This document shows positions 10,696-19,717 of a stretch of 64,000 nt of DNA, piece by piece; position 1 is the first letter of the stretch, and the number at the start of each line of letters is the position of its first letter. The position numbers were made by a program, and so were the translations under genes. Under the pieces are notes generated by a model. The model was not told the origin of the DNA, ran no database searches, and worked only from the letters and a program-made list of their open reading frames with translations. The stretch spans positions 124,001 to 188,000 of the forward strand of contig CAWIKP010000020.1 of the NCBI GenBank assembly GCA_963836735.1, written 5' to 3'. This stretch comes from JACCXG01 sp963836735. Its GTDB lineage: Bacteria > Acidobacteriota > Vicinamibacteria > Vicinamibacterales > 2-12-FULL-66-21.

Positions 10696-10719
10696 CAGGG
10701 TCTTTGCAGCTCAGCAGGT

Positions 10720-11896
10720 GTGGCAACTGCAATTGTACAAATCGACGTCGACGTCGTGCCGGAGTCGGTGACCGTCGCCGGCCGGTACACGTGCGCATTC
10801 GTCGTCCTTCGTCGCCGTGGCCATCCGGTTGCCGGGTTCTACGTGGCAGTTCACGACGGCCGTCTGGACATGACGCGCTTCTCGTTCGAGCTCGCGCGGA
10901 CGATTCGCGTCAGGGGAGGGCACTGGAAGCTGGCCGACTATCTTGGCCCGCCGCCGGCTTCTCCGCTCCCGGATTGCACGGTGGCGATTCTGCACGCGCG
11001 AACGGCCGGAAGACCTCACCCGGGCAATCCAGGCTGTCGTGGCGCTGCGGCCTCACCCCCGGGACATCCTGGTCATCGACAACAATCCAGTCACGACCCG
11101 GACGCGAGAGGTCGTCGAGCGCTTCCCGAGCGTTCGATACGTCCGTGAGGAGCGACCGGGTCTCGACGCCGCGCGAAACCGAGCGCTCGCTGAAGCGGCA
11201 ACCACACTAGTCGCGTTCACTGACGACGATGCGGTCCCGGAAGAGGGATGGCTCGATCACCTGCTGAGACCGTTCGCCGATCCGCGTGTCTGGTGCACGG
11301 CCGGCTTGACGCTGCCGCTGGAGCTCGAAACGCCGGCGCAGGAATGGTTCGAGCGCCAGAGCCCGTTCGGGCGGGGGTTCGAGCGCCGGCTGTTCGACGG
11401 CGCGCGGCACGATCCGCTGGCGATCGCACGGGTCGGCGCCGGCGCGAACATGGCGGTCCGCCGCAGCATCCTCGACGAGCTGGGGGGCTTCGACGAGGCC
11501 CTCGACGCGGGAACCGTCAGCCGCTCCGGCGGCGATCACGAGATGTTCGGACGTCTGCTCGCGGCCGGTTACCGGATCGTCTATGAGCCGGCCGCGGTCA
11601 GCTGGCACCGTCACCGGCGTTCCAGGGAGGAACTGCGCGAGACGCTCTACGGGTACGGTGTGGGCGTTTACGCCATGTGGACTCGACGGCTCCTGTTCGA
11701 TCGAGAGCCGGGTGTGCTGCGACACGCGGTGCGCTGGCTGAAGCGTGGTCAGCTGCCGGCGCTCTGGCGTGCGGCGCGCCGCGCGCCGGACAGCGTGCCG
11801 ATCGATCTGCAGCTGGCGCAGCTTCGAGGCTGCGCGGCCGGTCCGTGGGCCTATCTCCGCGCGCGACGGCAGCGCCGCGCGACGGCGCGAGCGTGA
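10720..11896 (+). CDS. GT2 family glycosyltransferase (frameshifted near 10990)
   Basis: The protein begins at a GTG (MATAIVQIDVDVVPESVTVAG) with an ~80-residue N-terminal module of unknown type. A GT-A family 2 domain follows: CTRERPEDLTRAIQAVVALR, DILVIDNNP, RPGLDAARNRAL and FTDDDAVPEEGWL, the last carrying the DxD-like metal-binding motif. The C-terminal part has GANMAVRRSIL, GFDEALDAG and SGGDHEMFGRLLAAGY, the acceptor-side ED-type region. The two parts are in different frames, joined near 10990. It transfers a sugar from a nucleotide-sugar donor, probably to a surface glycan. The downstream GT2 overlaps its stop by 4 nt (GTGA), so translation is probably coupled. Confidence 0.85.
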
Positions 11897-13146
11897 CGAC
11901 TCCGAGCCGGCCGATCTCGATCGTCATCCCGACGCACAATCGTCGTGCGTCGGTGCAGCGGGCGCTGCACGCGCTGTCGCGACAGTGCTATCCCCTCGAC
12001 GCGATCGAAGTCCTCGTCGTCGCGGACGGTTGCACCGACGACACCGCCGCGCTCCCGAAGGACTGGCCGATGGCCACGCGGATCATCGAGCAGGCAAGGC
12101 AGGGCGCGGGCGCTGCACGGAACCGTGGGGCCGCGGCGTCGGCCGGGCGTCTGCTGCTGTTCCTGGACGACGACATCGAGCCGTGGCCGGGCCTGGTGGC
12201 GGCACACGCCGAGGCGCACGCCGGCGCGGAGGACACGGTGGTCATCGGGTACCTGCCGCCAGAGTTGCAGCACCGCCGCGACTTCTTTGCGGTCATGCTG
12301 CGGGCGTGGTGGGAGGCGATGTTCGAACGCATGACGGCCAGCGGTCATCGCTTCACCTACTCGGATCTGCTCAGCGGAAATTTTTCGCTGCCCCGGACAC
12401 TCTTCACCCGGGTACGCGGCTTCGATGAAGCGCTCGAGTGTCACGAGGACTATGAGCTGGGGCTGCGGCTGATCGCGGCCGGGGCGCGGCTTCGATACGT
12501 CAGCGAGGCGGCGGGCTGGCATCACGAGCACACGACCCTGGAAGGTGCGCTGCGTCGAAAGCGCGATGAAGGACGCGCCGATGTGGTGCTCGCGGGTCGG
12601 CACCCCGATCTGGCCCCGGTGCTGCCCTTGTCGGCCCGGCATCGGCACCTCACCCGGCGCGGCCGGATGCTCCGCCATCTCGCCGTCTCATCTCCCTCCG
12701 CCGGCGACTTGATGGCTGCGTCGTGCCGCCGACTGCTGACGCTGCTCGAACGCAGCCGCCTGCGAAGCCGGTGGCGTCGCCTGCTCGACGATCTCCTCGC
12801 TTATTGGTACTGGCGCGGTGTCGGGGAGGCACTGGCGGGACAGCCGCTCGACACCGTTCGCCGGTCGCCGCCCGAAATGCCAGCCAACGCGTGCGAGCTC
12901 GATCTGCGTATCGGACTCGACGCGGCGGTGGATCTGCTGGACCGCACTCGGCCCGAAAGCCTGCGGCTGCGATGGGGCGAGCTGATCGTCGGAGAAATCG
13001 AACCCCTTCCCGGCGCCGAGCCGCTGCAGGGCCGTCATCTTCCAGAACTGCTGCGCGAGCGGTTCGCGAACCCGTTCGCCGCCGCACTCGCCGGCGCTGA
13101 CGCCCTCGAAGGCCAGGGCGCCGTGGAGCCCGAGGATCGCCGTTGA
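11893..13146 (+). CDS. GT2 family glycosyltransferase
   Basis: This is an intact frame of 417 residues starting at a GTG that overlaps the previous TGA. The GT-A fold begins ISIVIPTHNRRASVQRAL. It continues with VLVVADGCTDDT, QGAGAARNRGAAASAG and LLLFLDDDIEPWPGL (metal-binding DDD), and then GNFSLPRTLFTRVRGFDEAL with ECHEDYELGLRL. The C-terminal ~150 residues are helical and lack a recognisable domain. The product probably extends a lipid-linked saccharide at the cytoplasmic face. Its stop overlaps the TTG start of the membrane glycosyltransferase, making a tight three-gene plus-strand operon from 10720 to 15401. Confidence 0.9.
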   Translation: MTTPSRPISIVIPTHNRRASVQRALHALSRQCYPLDAIEVLVVADGCTDDTAALPKDWPMATRIIEQARQGAGAARNRGAAASAGRLLLFLDDDIEPWPGLVAAHAEAHAGAEDTVVIGYLPPELQHRRDFFAVMLRAWWEAMFERMTASGHRFTYSDLLSGNFSLPRTLFTRVRGFDEALECHEDYELGLRLIAAGARLRYVSEAAGWHHEHTTLEGALRRKRDEGRADVVLAGRHPDLAPVLPLSARHRHLTRRGRMLRHLAVSSPSAGDLMAASCRRLLTLLERSRLRSRWRRLLDDLLAYWYWRGVGEALAGQPLDTVRRSPPEMPANACELDLRIGLDAAVDLLDRTRPESLRLRWGELIVGEIEPLPGAEPLQGRHLPELLRERFANPFAAALAGADALEGQGAVEPEDRR

Positions 13147-15401
13147 CGAGGCGTACGCTGCGGGATCGCGTGTTGCTGGCGATCTGGCTGGCGTGGGTGG
13201 CGTTCGTTCTCCGGCATTACTACGTTCAGCTACTCCGGACGATCATCTCAGGACGACTGCCTGCAGCCCGTGACTGCGCCATCGTTGGCATCCTGGTCGT
13301 CCTCGGCCTCGGCGCCGTCGCGATCGCCATACGGATTCGTCGAGTCGAGCCGCGTCGGTGGCCGCCGAACGTCCTCTGCGCCATCGCCGGCATGGCGACC
13401 GTCCCGTGGTTGCTCCTTCACCCGCTTCTGCTTCGCAGCCTGGAGCCGATCGGCATCCCTGCCTCACCCGCGATCGGCGAAGCCATGGCCCGCGCAGGAG
13501 TAGGGCTCGCCGGGGCCCTCCTGGTCGGGGCATCCGCGATCGCGGCGGGGACACTGGTGCTCCGACTGCTGCGCTGGCAAACCACGTCCCGGATCGAACA
13601 CCTGGTATTCGCGTGGACGATCGGCGTCGGGGTGATTTCGTACGGATCGCTGCTGCTCGCGGTGATGGGGCTGTATCGTCCCCTGGTTCTCGCGCTCTGC
13701 ATCGGTGCCCTGCTGCTGATCGGGGCAGTGTGGCCGCCGACGCTTCGGGCCGATCGTTTCAAAGCTACGGATGTGGCCGCGCCCGATCGCTGGACGATCG
13801 CATGGCTCTCGCTCACCGCGGTGTTCCTGGTGTACGCCTGCATAGCCGCACTCGCGCCGGAAAAGGAGTTCGACGCGCTCTGGTATCACCTGTATCTGCC
13901 CCGCTTGTGGCTCGAGGCCGGGCATCCGGTGGACGTGGTCCAGGAGTTCCCCTCGCTCTATCCGCTCACGTGGGAACTGGCGTTCGGCGCCGGTATGACG
14001 CTCGGCGGCGTCGTTGCCGCGAAACTGCTGCATTTCGCGTGTCTGCCCTTGCTCGCCGCGCTGGTGTGGCGGACCGCCCGGTGGGCCGGCAACATCCCTG
14101 CGGCCGCCGCTGCGGCGTTCGTGGTGACAACGCCGACGCTGCTGTGGCAAGCGAGCACCACGTATATCGATCTCGCGCTCGCGTTGCACGTGTCCGCGGC
14201 CGGGTACGCGCTGGCCCGCTATGTCGTTGACGACGAACGTCCATGGCTGGTGGTCGGCGCCCTGCAACTTGGCCTGGCAGCAGCGACGAAGCACCTGGGC
14301 ATCATCGCCACGATCGTTGCGATTACCTTGTTCGCGGTCGCCGCCGTACGGAGCGGGCGCCCGCTTCGCTCGGCGATCAGGGTGGCGGCCCTGGTGGCGC
14401 TGATCGCGGCTCTCATCCCCTCCCCGTGGTATCTCCGCAGCTGGCTCGCGTCAGGGAATCCGGTGTTCCCCGAAATGTACGCCGTCTTCGGCGCTTCTCC
14501 GCCGGAGCGGTGGGATGCACGTACCGCTCAGGGACTCGAGCGCTTCACGGAACGATTCGGGCGAGGTCGCAGCGCGGGCGCGCTCGCCGCCCTGCCCTGG
14601 GATGTCACGGTTCATGCCGCCGAGTTCGGTGGCTCGCTGGGGCCGCTCTTCCTCGTGCTGCTGCCGGTCCTGCTCGTGACCCGGCAACGCGCCCGGGGAT
14701 TGGGGTGGGCTGCGGCCGGCGTTGTCGGGTATGTCGCGGTGTGGGCCTCGCCCGTGAGCAGTTTTCAGATGCGCTTTCTGATGCCGATCGTGCCGCCGCT
14801 TGCGCTCCTCGCCGCCGCAGCGCTCGAGCGGACCCGGACGCTCGCGGCCGGGATCCCTGGCGGAGCCGCTCTCATCACCGCGGCAACGGCGGCCCTGACG
14901 GCGCTCAATCTGCCGGTGTTCATGCGTCTTCACGAAGGGGACCGGGTCGTGTGGCTCACACACGTGCTGCGCACAGCACCAATCGCCGTAGTCGTGGGAA
15001 GAGAATCGGAGTCGGCCTATCTTCGCGGGCAGGTTCCCTCGTTCGCGGCGTGGCGCGTCATCGACGCCCAGCTACCGGCCGACGCGCGTGTGCTGACGTT
15101 CTCCGAGGGCGATCAGCTCTACGGCCACCGGTGGCGCGTCTCCCACTACGCGACGCTGGCCCGACCCGCGGTCTGGGACGTCGGTGAGACCGACACCGCC
15201 GCGGCAGCCAAAGCACTGCGCCGGCTGCGCATCACCCACATCCTGTTCGATCGCCGGGAGCTGTCTCCGCAAAGAGCCGGCTCTCTGGCGCTGGCGTCTT
15301 CGGCGTTTCAGCAGGCATGTGTGTCGGAGTTCGATGACGGCCGCTACTGGCTGTGCCGGGTGGATTACTCGCGCCTTCCGGCTCCGGCTCCGGAATCGTG
15401 A
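13143..15401 (+). CDS. Polytopic membrane glycosyltransferase (GT39/ArnT-like)
   Basis: The product is 752 residues and starts at TTG overlapping the previous stop. It has many hydrophobic segments throughout and an early extracytoplasmic acidic motif (LAPEKEFDALWYHLYLPRLWL) typical of GT-C enzymes that use polyprenyl-phosphate sugars. A second conserved stretch is TPTLLWQASTTYIDLALALH. The C-terminal ~170 residues form a soluble domain (LRITHILFDRRELSPQ, ending RLPAPAPES). The specific sugar is unknown. Downstream, a convergent GT2 gene overlaps its 3' end by 170 nt. The C-terminus here looks native, so the overlap is probably read-through of the neighbour. Confidence 0.75.
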   Translation: MTRRTLRDRVLLAIWLAWVAFVLRHYYVQLLRTIISGRLPAARDCAIVGILVVLGLGAVAIAIRIRRVEPRRWPPNVLCAIAGMATVPWLLLHPLLLRSLEPIGIPASPAIGEAMARAGVGLAGALLVGASAIAAGTLVLRLLRWQTTSRIEHLVFAWTIGVGVISYGSLLLAVMGLYRPLVLALCIGALLLIGAVWPPTLRADRFKATDVAAPDRWTIAWLSLTAVFLVYACIAALAPEKEFDALWYHLYLPRLWLEAGHPVDVVQEFPSLYPLTWELAFGAGMTLGGVVAAKLLHFACLPLLAALVWRTARWAGNIPAAAAAAFVVTTPTLLWQASTTYIDLALALHVSAAGYALARYVVDDERPWLVVGALQLGLAAATKHLGIIATIVAITLFAVAAVRSGRPLRSAIRVAALVALIAALIPSPWYLRSWLASGNPVFPEMYAVFGASPPERWDARTAQGLERFTERFGRGRSAGALAALPWDVTVHAAEFGGSLGPLFLVLLPVLLVTRQRARGLGWAAAGVVGYVAVWASPVSSFQMRFLMPIVPPLALLAAAALERTRTLAAGIPGGAALITAATAALTALNLPVFMRLHEGDRVVWLTHVLRTAPIAVVVGRESESAYLRGQVPSFAAWRVIDAQLPADARVLTFSEGDQLYGHRWRVSHYATLARPAVWDVGETDTAAAAKALRRLRITHILFDRRELSPQRAGSLALASSAFQQACVSEFDDGRYWLCRVDYSRLPAPAPES

Positions 15402-16392
15402 CCAGCGACGCCTCCTCGGCTTCGCGAGCGCGCCCGCGTCGCAGGTCGCCCGGCAGGAGCGAGAACTTGCGACGCACGTGGACGAGGGCGCCACGTGGGT
15501 GCCAGCGCAGCAACGCCGCGGTGTCGGCGAGGACCTGCCGCCATCCCGATCGCGTCTTCAGGCGCGAGCGAATCTGAGTCACCAGGCGATCCCCGTAGTA
15601 CTCGCGCACGTTCCGCATGCCGGCGCGATACGCGTCCCGGGTTTCGGGATCGGCCGCGTGCACGCGCTGCCGCCGAATCACCATGCAGAGCTGTCGCAAC
15701 ATCAGCGCGGCGTCGAGCGACATATTGGCGCCGTGCTTGCGGTATTCAGCAACCACGGCATCGTGAAAGCGGACGGCATATTGCCGGCTGAGCCGCAGAT
15801 AGATGTCGTAGTCGGCGCAGGCGTTGACGGTCGAATCGAATCCGCCCTCCGCCTTCACTGCGGAGCGACGAAACATCACCATCGCCGGGTTGCGGATGCT
15901 GTTGCGGCGCAGCAGTGCGCGGTACGGGTCGCCTCCGCCACGCACCGGCTGATCGGTCGGCATCGGCTCCCCCGCGGCGTTGATGAACCGGCTGAAACCG
16001 GCCACGAAAGCCAGCGAGGGATCCTCCCTCATCAGCCGGGCTCCGGCGTCGACTGCCCCGGGGAGCAGCCGATCGTCGGCGTCCAGGAACACCACGAGCT
16101 CGCCGCTGCAGTGTGCGAGGCCACTGTTACGGGCGGCTGCGAGGCCGCGTCGTTCCTGTATGACGCAGCGGACACCCGGAAACCGCCCCGCCACGCCGAC
16201 GGTGTCGTCGGTGGATCCATCGTTGACGACGACGATTTCCGTGTCCGGAACGGACTGATCGAGCGCACTCCGAACGGCTTCGCCCAGATACCGTGCCTGG
16301 TTGTAGCAAGGGATGACGATCGAGACCAGCGGTGCAGCGCGCCCGGTGACGCGGGGAGACCTCGCAGGGCTCCGGCTGCCTATCGAAGACAT
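15232..16392 (-). CDS. GT2 family glycosyltransferase (C-terminal run-on)
   Basis: The start at 16392 (MSSIGSRSPARS) overlaps the ABC-transporter ATPase stop by 13 nt. GT2 signatures are LVSIVIPCYNQARYLGEAVR, EIVVVNDGSTDDT, RRGLAAARNSGLAHCSGE and LVVFLDADDRLLPGA. Acceptor-side CADYDIYLRLSRQ follows. Helices continue to GWRQVLADTAALLRWHPRGA. The native end is likely near EASLVTIPEPEPEGAS at about 15400. The frame then extends 170 nt antisense into the convergent membrane glycosyltransferase gene before a stop. It belongs to the Wzm-Wzt transcription unit and probably decorates or terminates the exported glycan. Confidence 0.85.
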   Translation of the reverse strand: MSSIGSRSPARSPRVTGRAAPLVSIVIPCYNQARYLGEAVRSALDQSVPDTEIVVVNDGSTDDTVGVAGRFPGVRCVIQERRGLAAARNSGLAHCSGELVVFLDADDRLLPGAVDAGARLMREDPSLAFVAGFSRFINAAGEPMPTDQPVRGGGDPYRALLRRNSIRNPAMVMFRRSAVKAEGGFDSTVNACADYDIYLRLSRQYAVRFHDAVVAEYRKHGANMSLDAALMLRQLCMVIRRQRVHAADPETRDAYRAGMRNVREYYGDRLVTQIRSRLKTRSGWRQVLADTAALLRWHPRGALVHVRRKFSLLPGDLRRGRAREAEEASLVTIPEPEPEGASNPPGTASSGRHRTPTHMPAETPKTPAPESRLFAETAPGDRTGCG

Positions 16393-17639
16393 GACGATTC
16401 CCTGCCGGCCAGCGATGGCGCGTCGTCGCGCAACGAGGGCACAACGGGCGCGTTCGACACCCGGCATTCGAACGGCTGCGCGAATACGCCCTGGCCGGCG
16501 TGCGCGCCCTGCACGTACAGCGTTGTGCGTCCAAAGCGCCATGCAACTGGCTGCGGTGCGCCGGCTGGTGTCACCGTGGCGCCGAGCGTGTAGACACCGG
16601 CGGCCAGTAACAGTTCGGGAAATGCGAACTCCACGTATCGGTGCGCTTCCAGCGGAGTGCAGGGCGGAACCTCGGCAGTGCAGGCCGTGAGCAGCGTCCC
16701 CGCGTTGAAGTCGTAGAACGACAGCGTGACGCGCGCGGCCGTGGACGAGTCGCCGGTCAGGTTCACACGGGCGATCAGGGGCGCCCCCGCCGTCGCCGCC
16801 AGCAACGACGTGCCCTCGGGGGTGTGCAGTGTCAGCCCGGTGATGCGCAGTGGGGCGTCACCTCCCTGTTGGGCTTCGGCGACGTCCGCCGGCACCGCGT
16901 CGGGACCGCTCACGAGACGCTGGTAACGGGTGATGATGTCGCCGGGACGGCCGGAGGCGACCAGCTGGCCGCCGTCCACCAGAATCACCCGATCGGACAA
17001 CTGCTCGACGGCGCCCAAATCGTGCGAGACCAGCACCATCGTGACACCGCCGCGTTTCAGTTCCTGGATGCGCTGGAGGCAACGGCCCTGGAACTCGACG
17101 TCGCCGACCGCGAGCACCTCGTCGACGAGCAGCACGTGGGCCTCGAGATGGGCGGCGATCGCGAAACCGAGGCGGACGTACATCCCCGAGGAGTAGTACT
17201 TGACCGGCGTATCGAGGAACGCCGAGACGCCGGAGAAGTCGCTGATGCTGTCGAGACGCGCCTTGATCTCGCGGCGCCTCATGCCGAGGATGGCGCCGCT
17301 CAGGAAGACGTTCTCCCGCCCGGTCAGTTCCGGATGAAAGCCCGAGCCGACCTCAATCAGCACGGCCAGCCGGCCCACAATCGTGATTTCCCCTTCGGTC
17401 GGGTCGGTGATGCCACCGATCAGCTTCAGGATGGTGCTCTTGCCCGCGCCGTTCCGGCCGATGATGCCGACGGTCTCGCCGCGAGGAATCTCGAAGCTGG
17501 CGTCGCGCAGCGCCCAGAAGTCGACGGTCGGCGCCCAGAGTGCGCGTGCGGCACGCGCGGCGAGCCCCGTCGGTGGATTCTCCTTTCGCCGGACACGGTA
17601 TCGCTTCGACACCCGATCGCAACGCACGTCGATCGGCAT
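16380..17639 (-). CDS. wzt: Polysaccharide ABC-transporter ATPase with C-terminal Wzt-type domain
   Basis: This protein of 419 residues energises glycan export. The nucleotide-binding domain has Walker A GRNGAGKST at residues 61-69, signature YSSGMYVRLGFAIA, Walker B VLLVDEVLAVGD and switch SHDLGAV. Residues ~265-400 form a beta-sandwich (LRITGLTLHTPEGTS, ARVTLSFYDF, GVYTLGATVTP) like the carbohydrate-recognition domain of O-antigen Wzt proteins that bind the capped glycan end. It follows the permease stop by 1 nt and overlaps the next GT2 start. The presence of the extra domain suggests Wzt-type rather than KpsT-type export; the glycan itself is unknown. Confidence 0.9.
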   Translation of the reverse strand: MPIDVRCDRVSKRYRVRRKENPPTGLAARAARALWAPTVDFWALRDASFEIPRGETVGIIGRNGAGKSTILKLIGGITDPTEGEITIVGRLAVLIEVGSGFHPELTGRENVFLSGAILGMRRREIKARLDSISDFSGVSAFLDTPVKYYSSGMYVRLGFAIAAHLEAHVLLVDEVLAVGDVEFQGRCLQRIQELKRGGVTMVLVSHDLGAVEQLSDRVILVDGGQLVASGRPGDIITRYQRLVSGPDAVPADVAEAQQGGDAPLRITGLTLHTPEGTSLLAATAGAPLIARVNLTGDSSTAARVTLSFYDFNAGTLLTACTAEVPPCTPLEAHRYVEFAFPELLLAAGVYTLGATVTPAGAPQPVAWRFGRTTLYVQGAHAGQGVFAQPFECRVSNAPVVPSLRDDAPSLAGRESSCLR

Positions 17640-17640
17640 C

Positions 17641-18553
17641 TCAGATGACGTCCGCCATCGTTGCTTCGACGCGCTTGAAGACCATGTAGGCGACCGGCAA
17701 CAGAATCCCCGTCATCAGCAGCGGCAGACCAAGCATCTGGAGATCCGGCGCGGCCCCGTGCACCACCGCGCGCCGGAAGCTCTCCACCAGCCCCGTCATA
17801 GGGTTGAGGATGAACCAGGGCCTGTAGGCAGCGGGCACTGCCGACAGCGGGTAGGCGATAGGGGTCGAGAACATCCACAAGTAGAGCAGGAGCGGCACGG
17901 CCAGTCCGATGTCGCGGAAGCGGACCTGCAAGGCCGAGAGCAGAAGCGCCGCCGCGCTGACCAGTGCGGCGACCGTCACCACGGCCGGAAGCGCGAACGC
18001 GATCGACCATCCTGGCACCCGGCCGTGATAGACAAGGAGCGCCGCGAGGACAGCGCTGCCGATGCACAAGTCGAACAGTGCGGCAGCGACGTAGGTCAGC
18101 GGCAGGATTTCCCGCGGGAAGTAGACCTTGGTGATGAGCTGCCCGTGCGCGACCAGCGCGTGCGTCGCACTTCCCACCGCAGTGGCGAAAAAACTCCACA
18201 GCAGCAGCCCGCTGTAGGCGAACAACGAGTAGGGGATGCCCTCGCTCGGGTACGCGCGCGATACGGCCAAAGACGAGCGTGAAGATCAACATCAGTCCGA
18301 CCGGCTGGAGCAGCGCCCAGCACACGCCGAGCACCGACTGCTTGTAGCGAACCCGGATCCGGTGGGCGGTGAGCGTCCGGAACAGATCGATGTGCCCCGC
18401 CAGCGCCCTCAAATCGGCTGCAAACCCCTGCCGATGGCCTGGACGACGGACCGTCACAGGTCGATCGACCTCGAGCCCGTTCAGATAGCTCAGCGACACT
18501 GCCAGCTGATCTGCAAGGCGGATGCCTTGCCGGTTCGCTGCGAAGCCGGCCAA
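17641..18553 (-). CDS. wzm: Polysaccharide ABC-transporter permease (Wzm-like, frameshifted)
   Basis: The N-terminal part reads HIDLFRTLTAHRIRVRYKQS and LGVCWALLQPVGLMLIFTLVFGRIARVP. After a frame change near 18262 it continues SEGIPYSLFAYSGLLLWSFFATA, LITKVYFPREILPLTYVAAA, VRFRDIGLAVPLLLYLWMF and LNPMTGLVESFRRA. These are the hallmarks of ABC-2 type O-antigen permeases with about six membrane helices. The N-terminus is uncertain: the frame opens at TTG 18553, but GTG near 18499 is equally plausible. It is the first gene of the minus-strand unit Wzm-Wzt-GT2, and a large inverted repeat lies just upstream. Confidence 0.85.
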
Positions 18554-18588
18554 AACCTCAGCGGTTCGTCCGGCTCGCGTATGGAATC

Positions 18589-18757
18589 CAATCGCTAATC
18601 CCTGATGCTAGTCCGAAATCCCGGGTCCTGAATCCTGGGTCCCGAGTCCCGGATCCTGGTCCCGAATCCTGGTGCCTGCGTCCTGACGCAGGACCGGGGA
18701 CGCAGGACTCGGGACTGAGGCCTCGGGACCGAGGACTAGCGATTAGGGACCAGCGAC
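18589..18757. repeat. Large STRR-armed palindrome (TCCCGAG family)
   Basis: The left arm (18589-18656) consists of degenerate heptamers such as TCCCGAG, TCCCGGA and TCCTGGG. The right arm (18705-18757) carries their complements (GGACTCGGGACTGAGG, CGGGACCGAGG). A central hairpin (CCTGCGTCCTGACGCAGG) forms the tip. Outer ends share CTAATCCCT/AGGGA and CTAGTCC/GGACTAG pairs. The right end overlaps the last codons of the upstream VWFA gene. Confidence 0.85.
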
Positions 18758-19645
18758 TGTGTAGCCGCTGCGCGCGCGGACCGTGAAACCGCGCTTGCGC
18801 GTTTTCACCTCGAGCCGGTGCCATCCCGGCTTCGTCGAAGCGTCAGTGGCGAGAAAGTACTGTTGACGCATCTCGCCGAGGAGCGTTTCCACCGCGGCCG
18901 TGAGCTGCTCCGGGTTCGCGGCCGGCACCTGCTCCCCGCCGGTCATCCGCGCCAGCTCCGTGAGCTGCGAGTTCCCGCCGCCGAACCACCGGCGCTTCGG
19001 CGCGACCGCGACCACGTAGATCGGCACGTCGACCGAGCTCGCGAGACCTGACACGTCGGCCGGCGTTCGCGCGCTGCTCGTGTCCTGGCCGTCGGTAATC
19101 ACGACCACCGCGCGGCGCTGCGACGGCTGCTCCGACAGCCGCTTCGCCGTATCGGCGATGGCGTCGTACAGCGACGTCTGCCCCCACATGACCGCCTTCG
19201 ACAGCGCCTTCTGAATCACCTCGTCGTCCCGGGTGAATGGCGTGTCCTGTCGGAGCGTCTTGTCGAAGGTGAAGAGCGCCGCTTCATCGCTGCCGCTCAT
19301 CGCCTGAAGCAGCGCGCTGATGACCGCGCCAGCCTGCTTCTCGTTGGCGTCACGCATGCTGCTGCTGGTATCGAGCAGCAGCGCGATCGAGATGGGCGCC
19401 TGTTCCGTCGAGCGGAAGTCGACGATCGAGGTGGAAACCCCGTCCTCGAGGACCTGAAAGTCCTCCCGGGTCAAGCCGCGCACGAGCCGTCCGCCTGAAT
19501 CACGGACGACGGCGGTCACCGGGACGACGGCGACCCCGGCCTTGAACTTCGGCGTGGGCTGGGCCTGCTCCTGCGCCACAGCGGCAGCGAGGCTGCAGGC
19601 CCAGGAGATCGCGACGGCGAGAGAGGCGAGAGAGCGGAGAGTCAC
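18743..19645 (-). CDS. VWFA-related acidobacterial secreted protein with intact MIDAS
   Basis: This 300-residue protein has a signal peptide (LASLAVAISWACSLAAAVAQ). An N-terminal beta domain (VPVTAVVRDSGGRLVRGLTREDFQVLEDG) precedes a von Willebrand A domain with the metal-ion motif LLLDTSSSMRD. Later metal-coordinating elements are AVMWGQTSLYDAI and VVVITDGQDTSS. The last part reads QQYFLATDASTKPGWHRLEVKTRK, the usual end of the family. Metal-dependent protein binding outside the cytoplasm is inferred. Its final codons overlap the end of the palindrome at 18589-18757. Compared with the paralogue at 4509-5394 it is uninterrupted. Confidence 0.9.
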   Translation of the reverse strand: MTLRSLASLAVAISWACSLAAAVAQEQAQPTPKFKAGVAVVPVTAVVRDSGGRLVRGLTREDFQVLEDGVSTSIVDFRSTEQAPISIALLLDTSSSMRDANEKQAGAVISALLQAMSGSDEAALFTFDKTLRQDTPFTRDDEVIQKALSKAVMWGQTSLYDAIADTAKRLSEQPSQRRAVVVITDGQDTSSARTPADVSGLASSVDVPIYVVAVAPKRRWFGGGNSQLTELARMTGGEQVPAANPEQLTAAVETLLGEMRQQYFLATDASTKPGWHRLEVKTRKRGFTVRARSGYTVAGP

Positions 19646-19717
19646 ACTGTCATTGTGACGCAGCGCGAACGGTTCCGGGTGCCGGGTGCCAGGTTCCCGG
19701 CACCCGGAACCCCGTCC

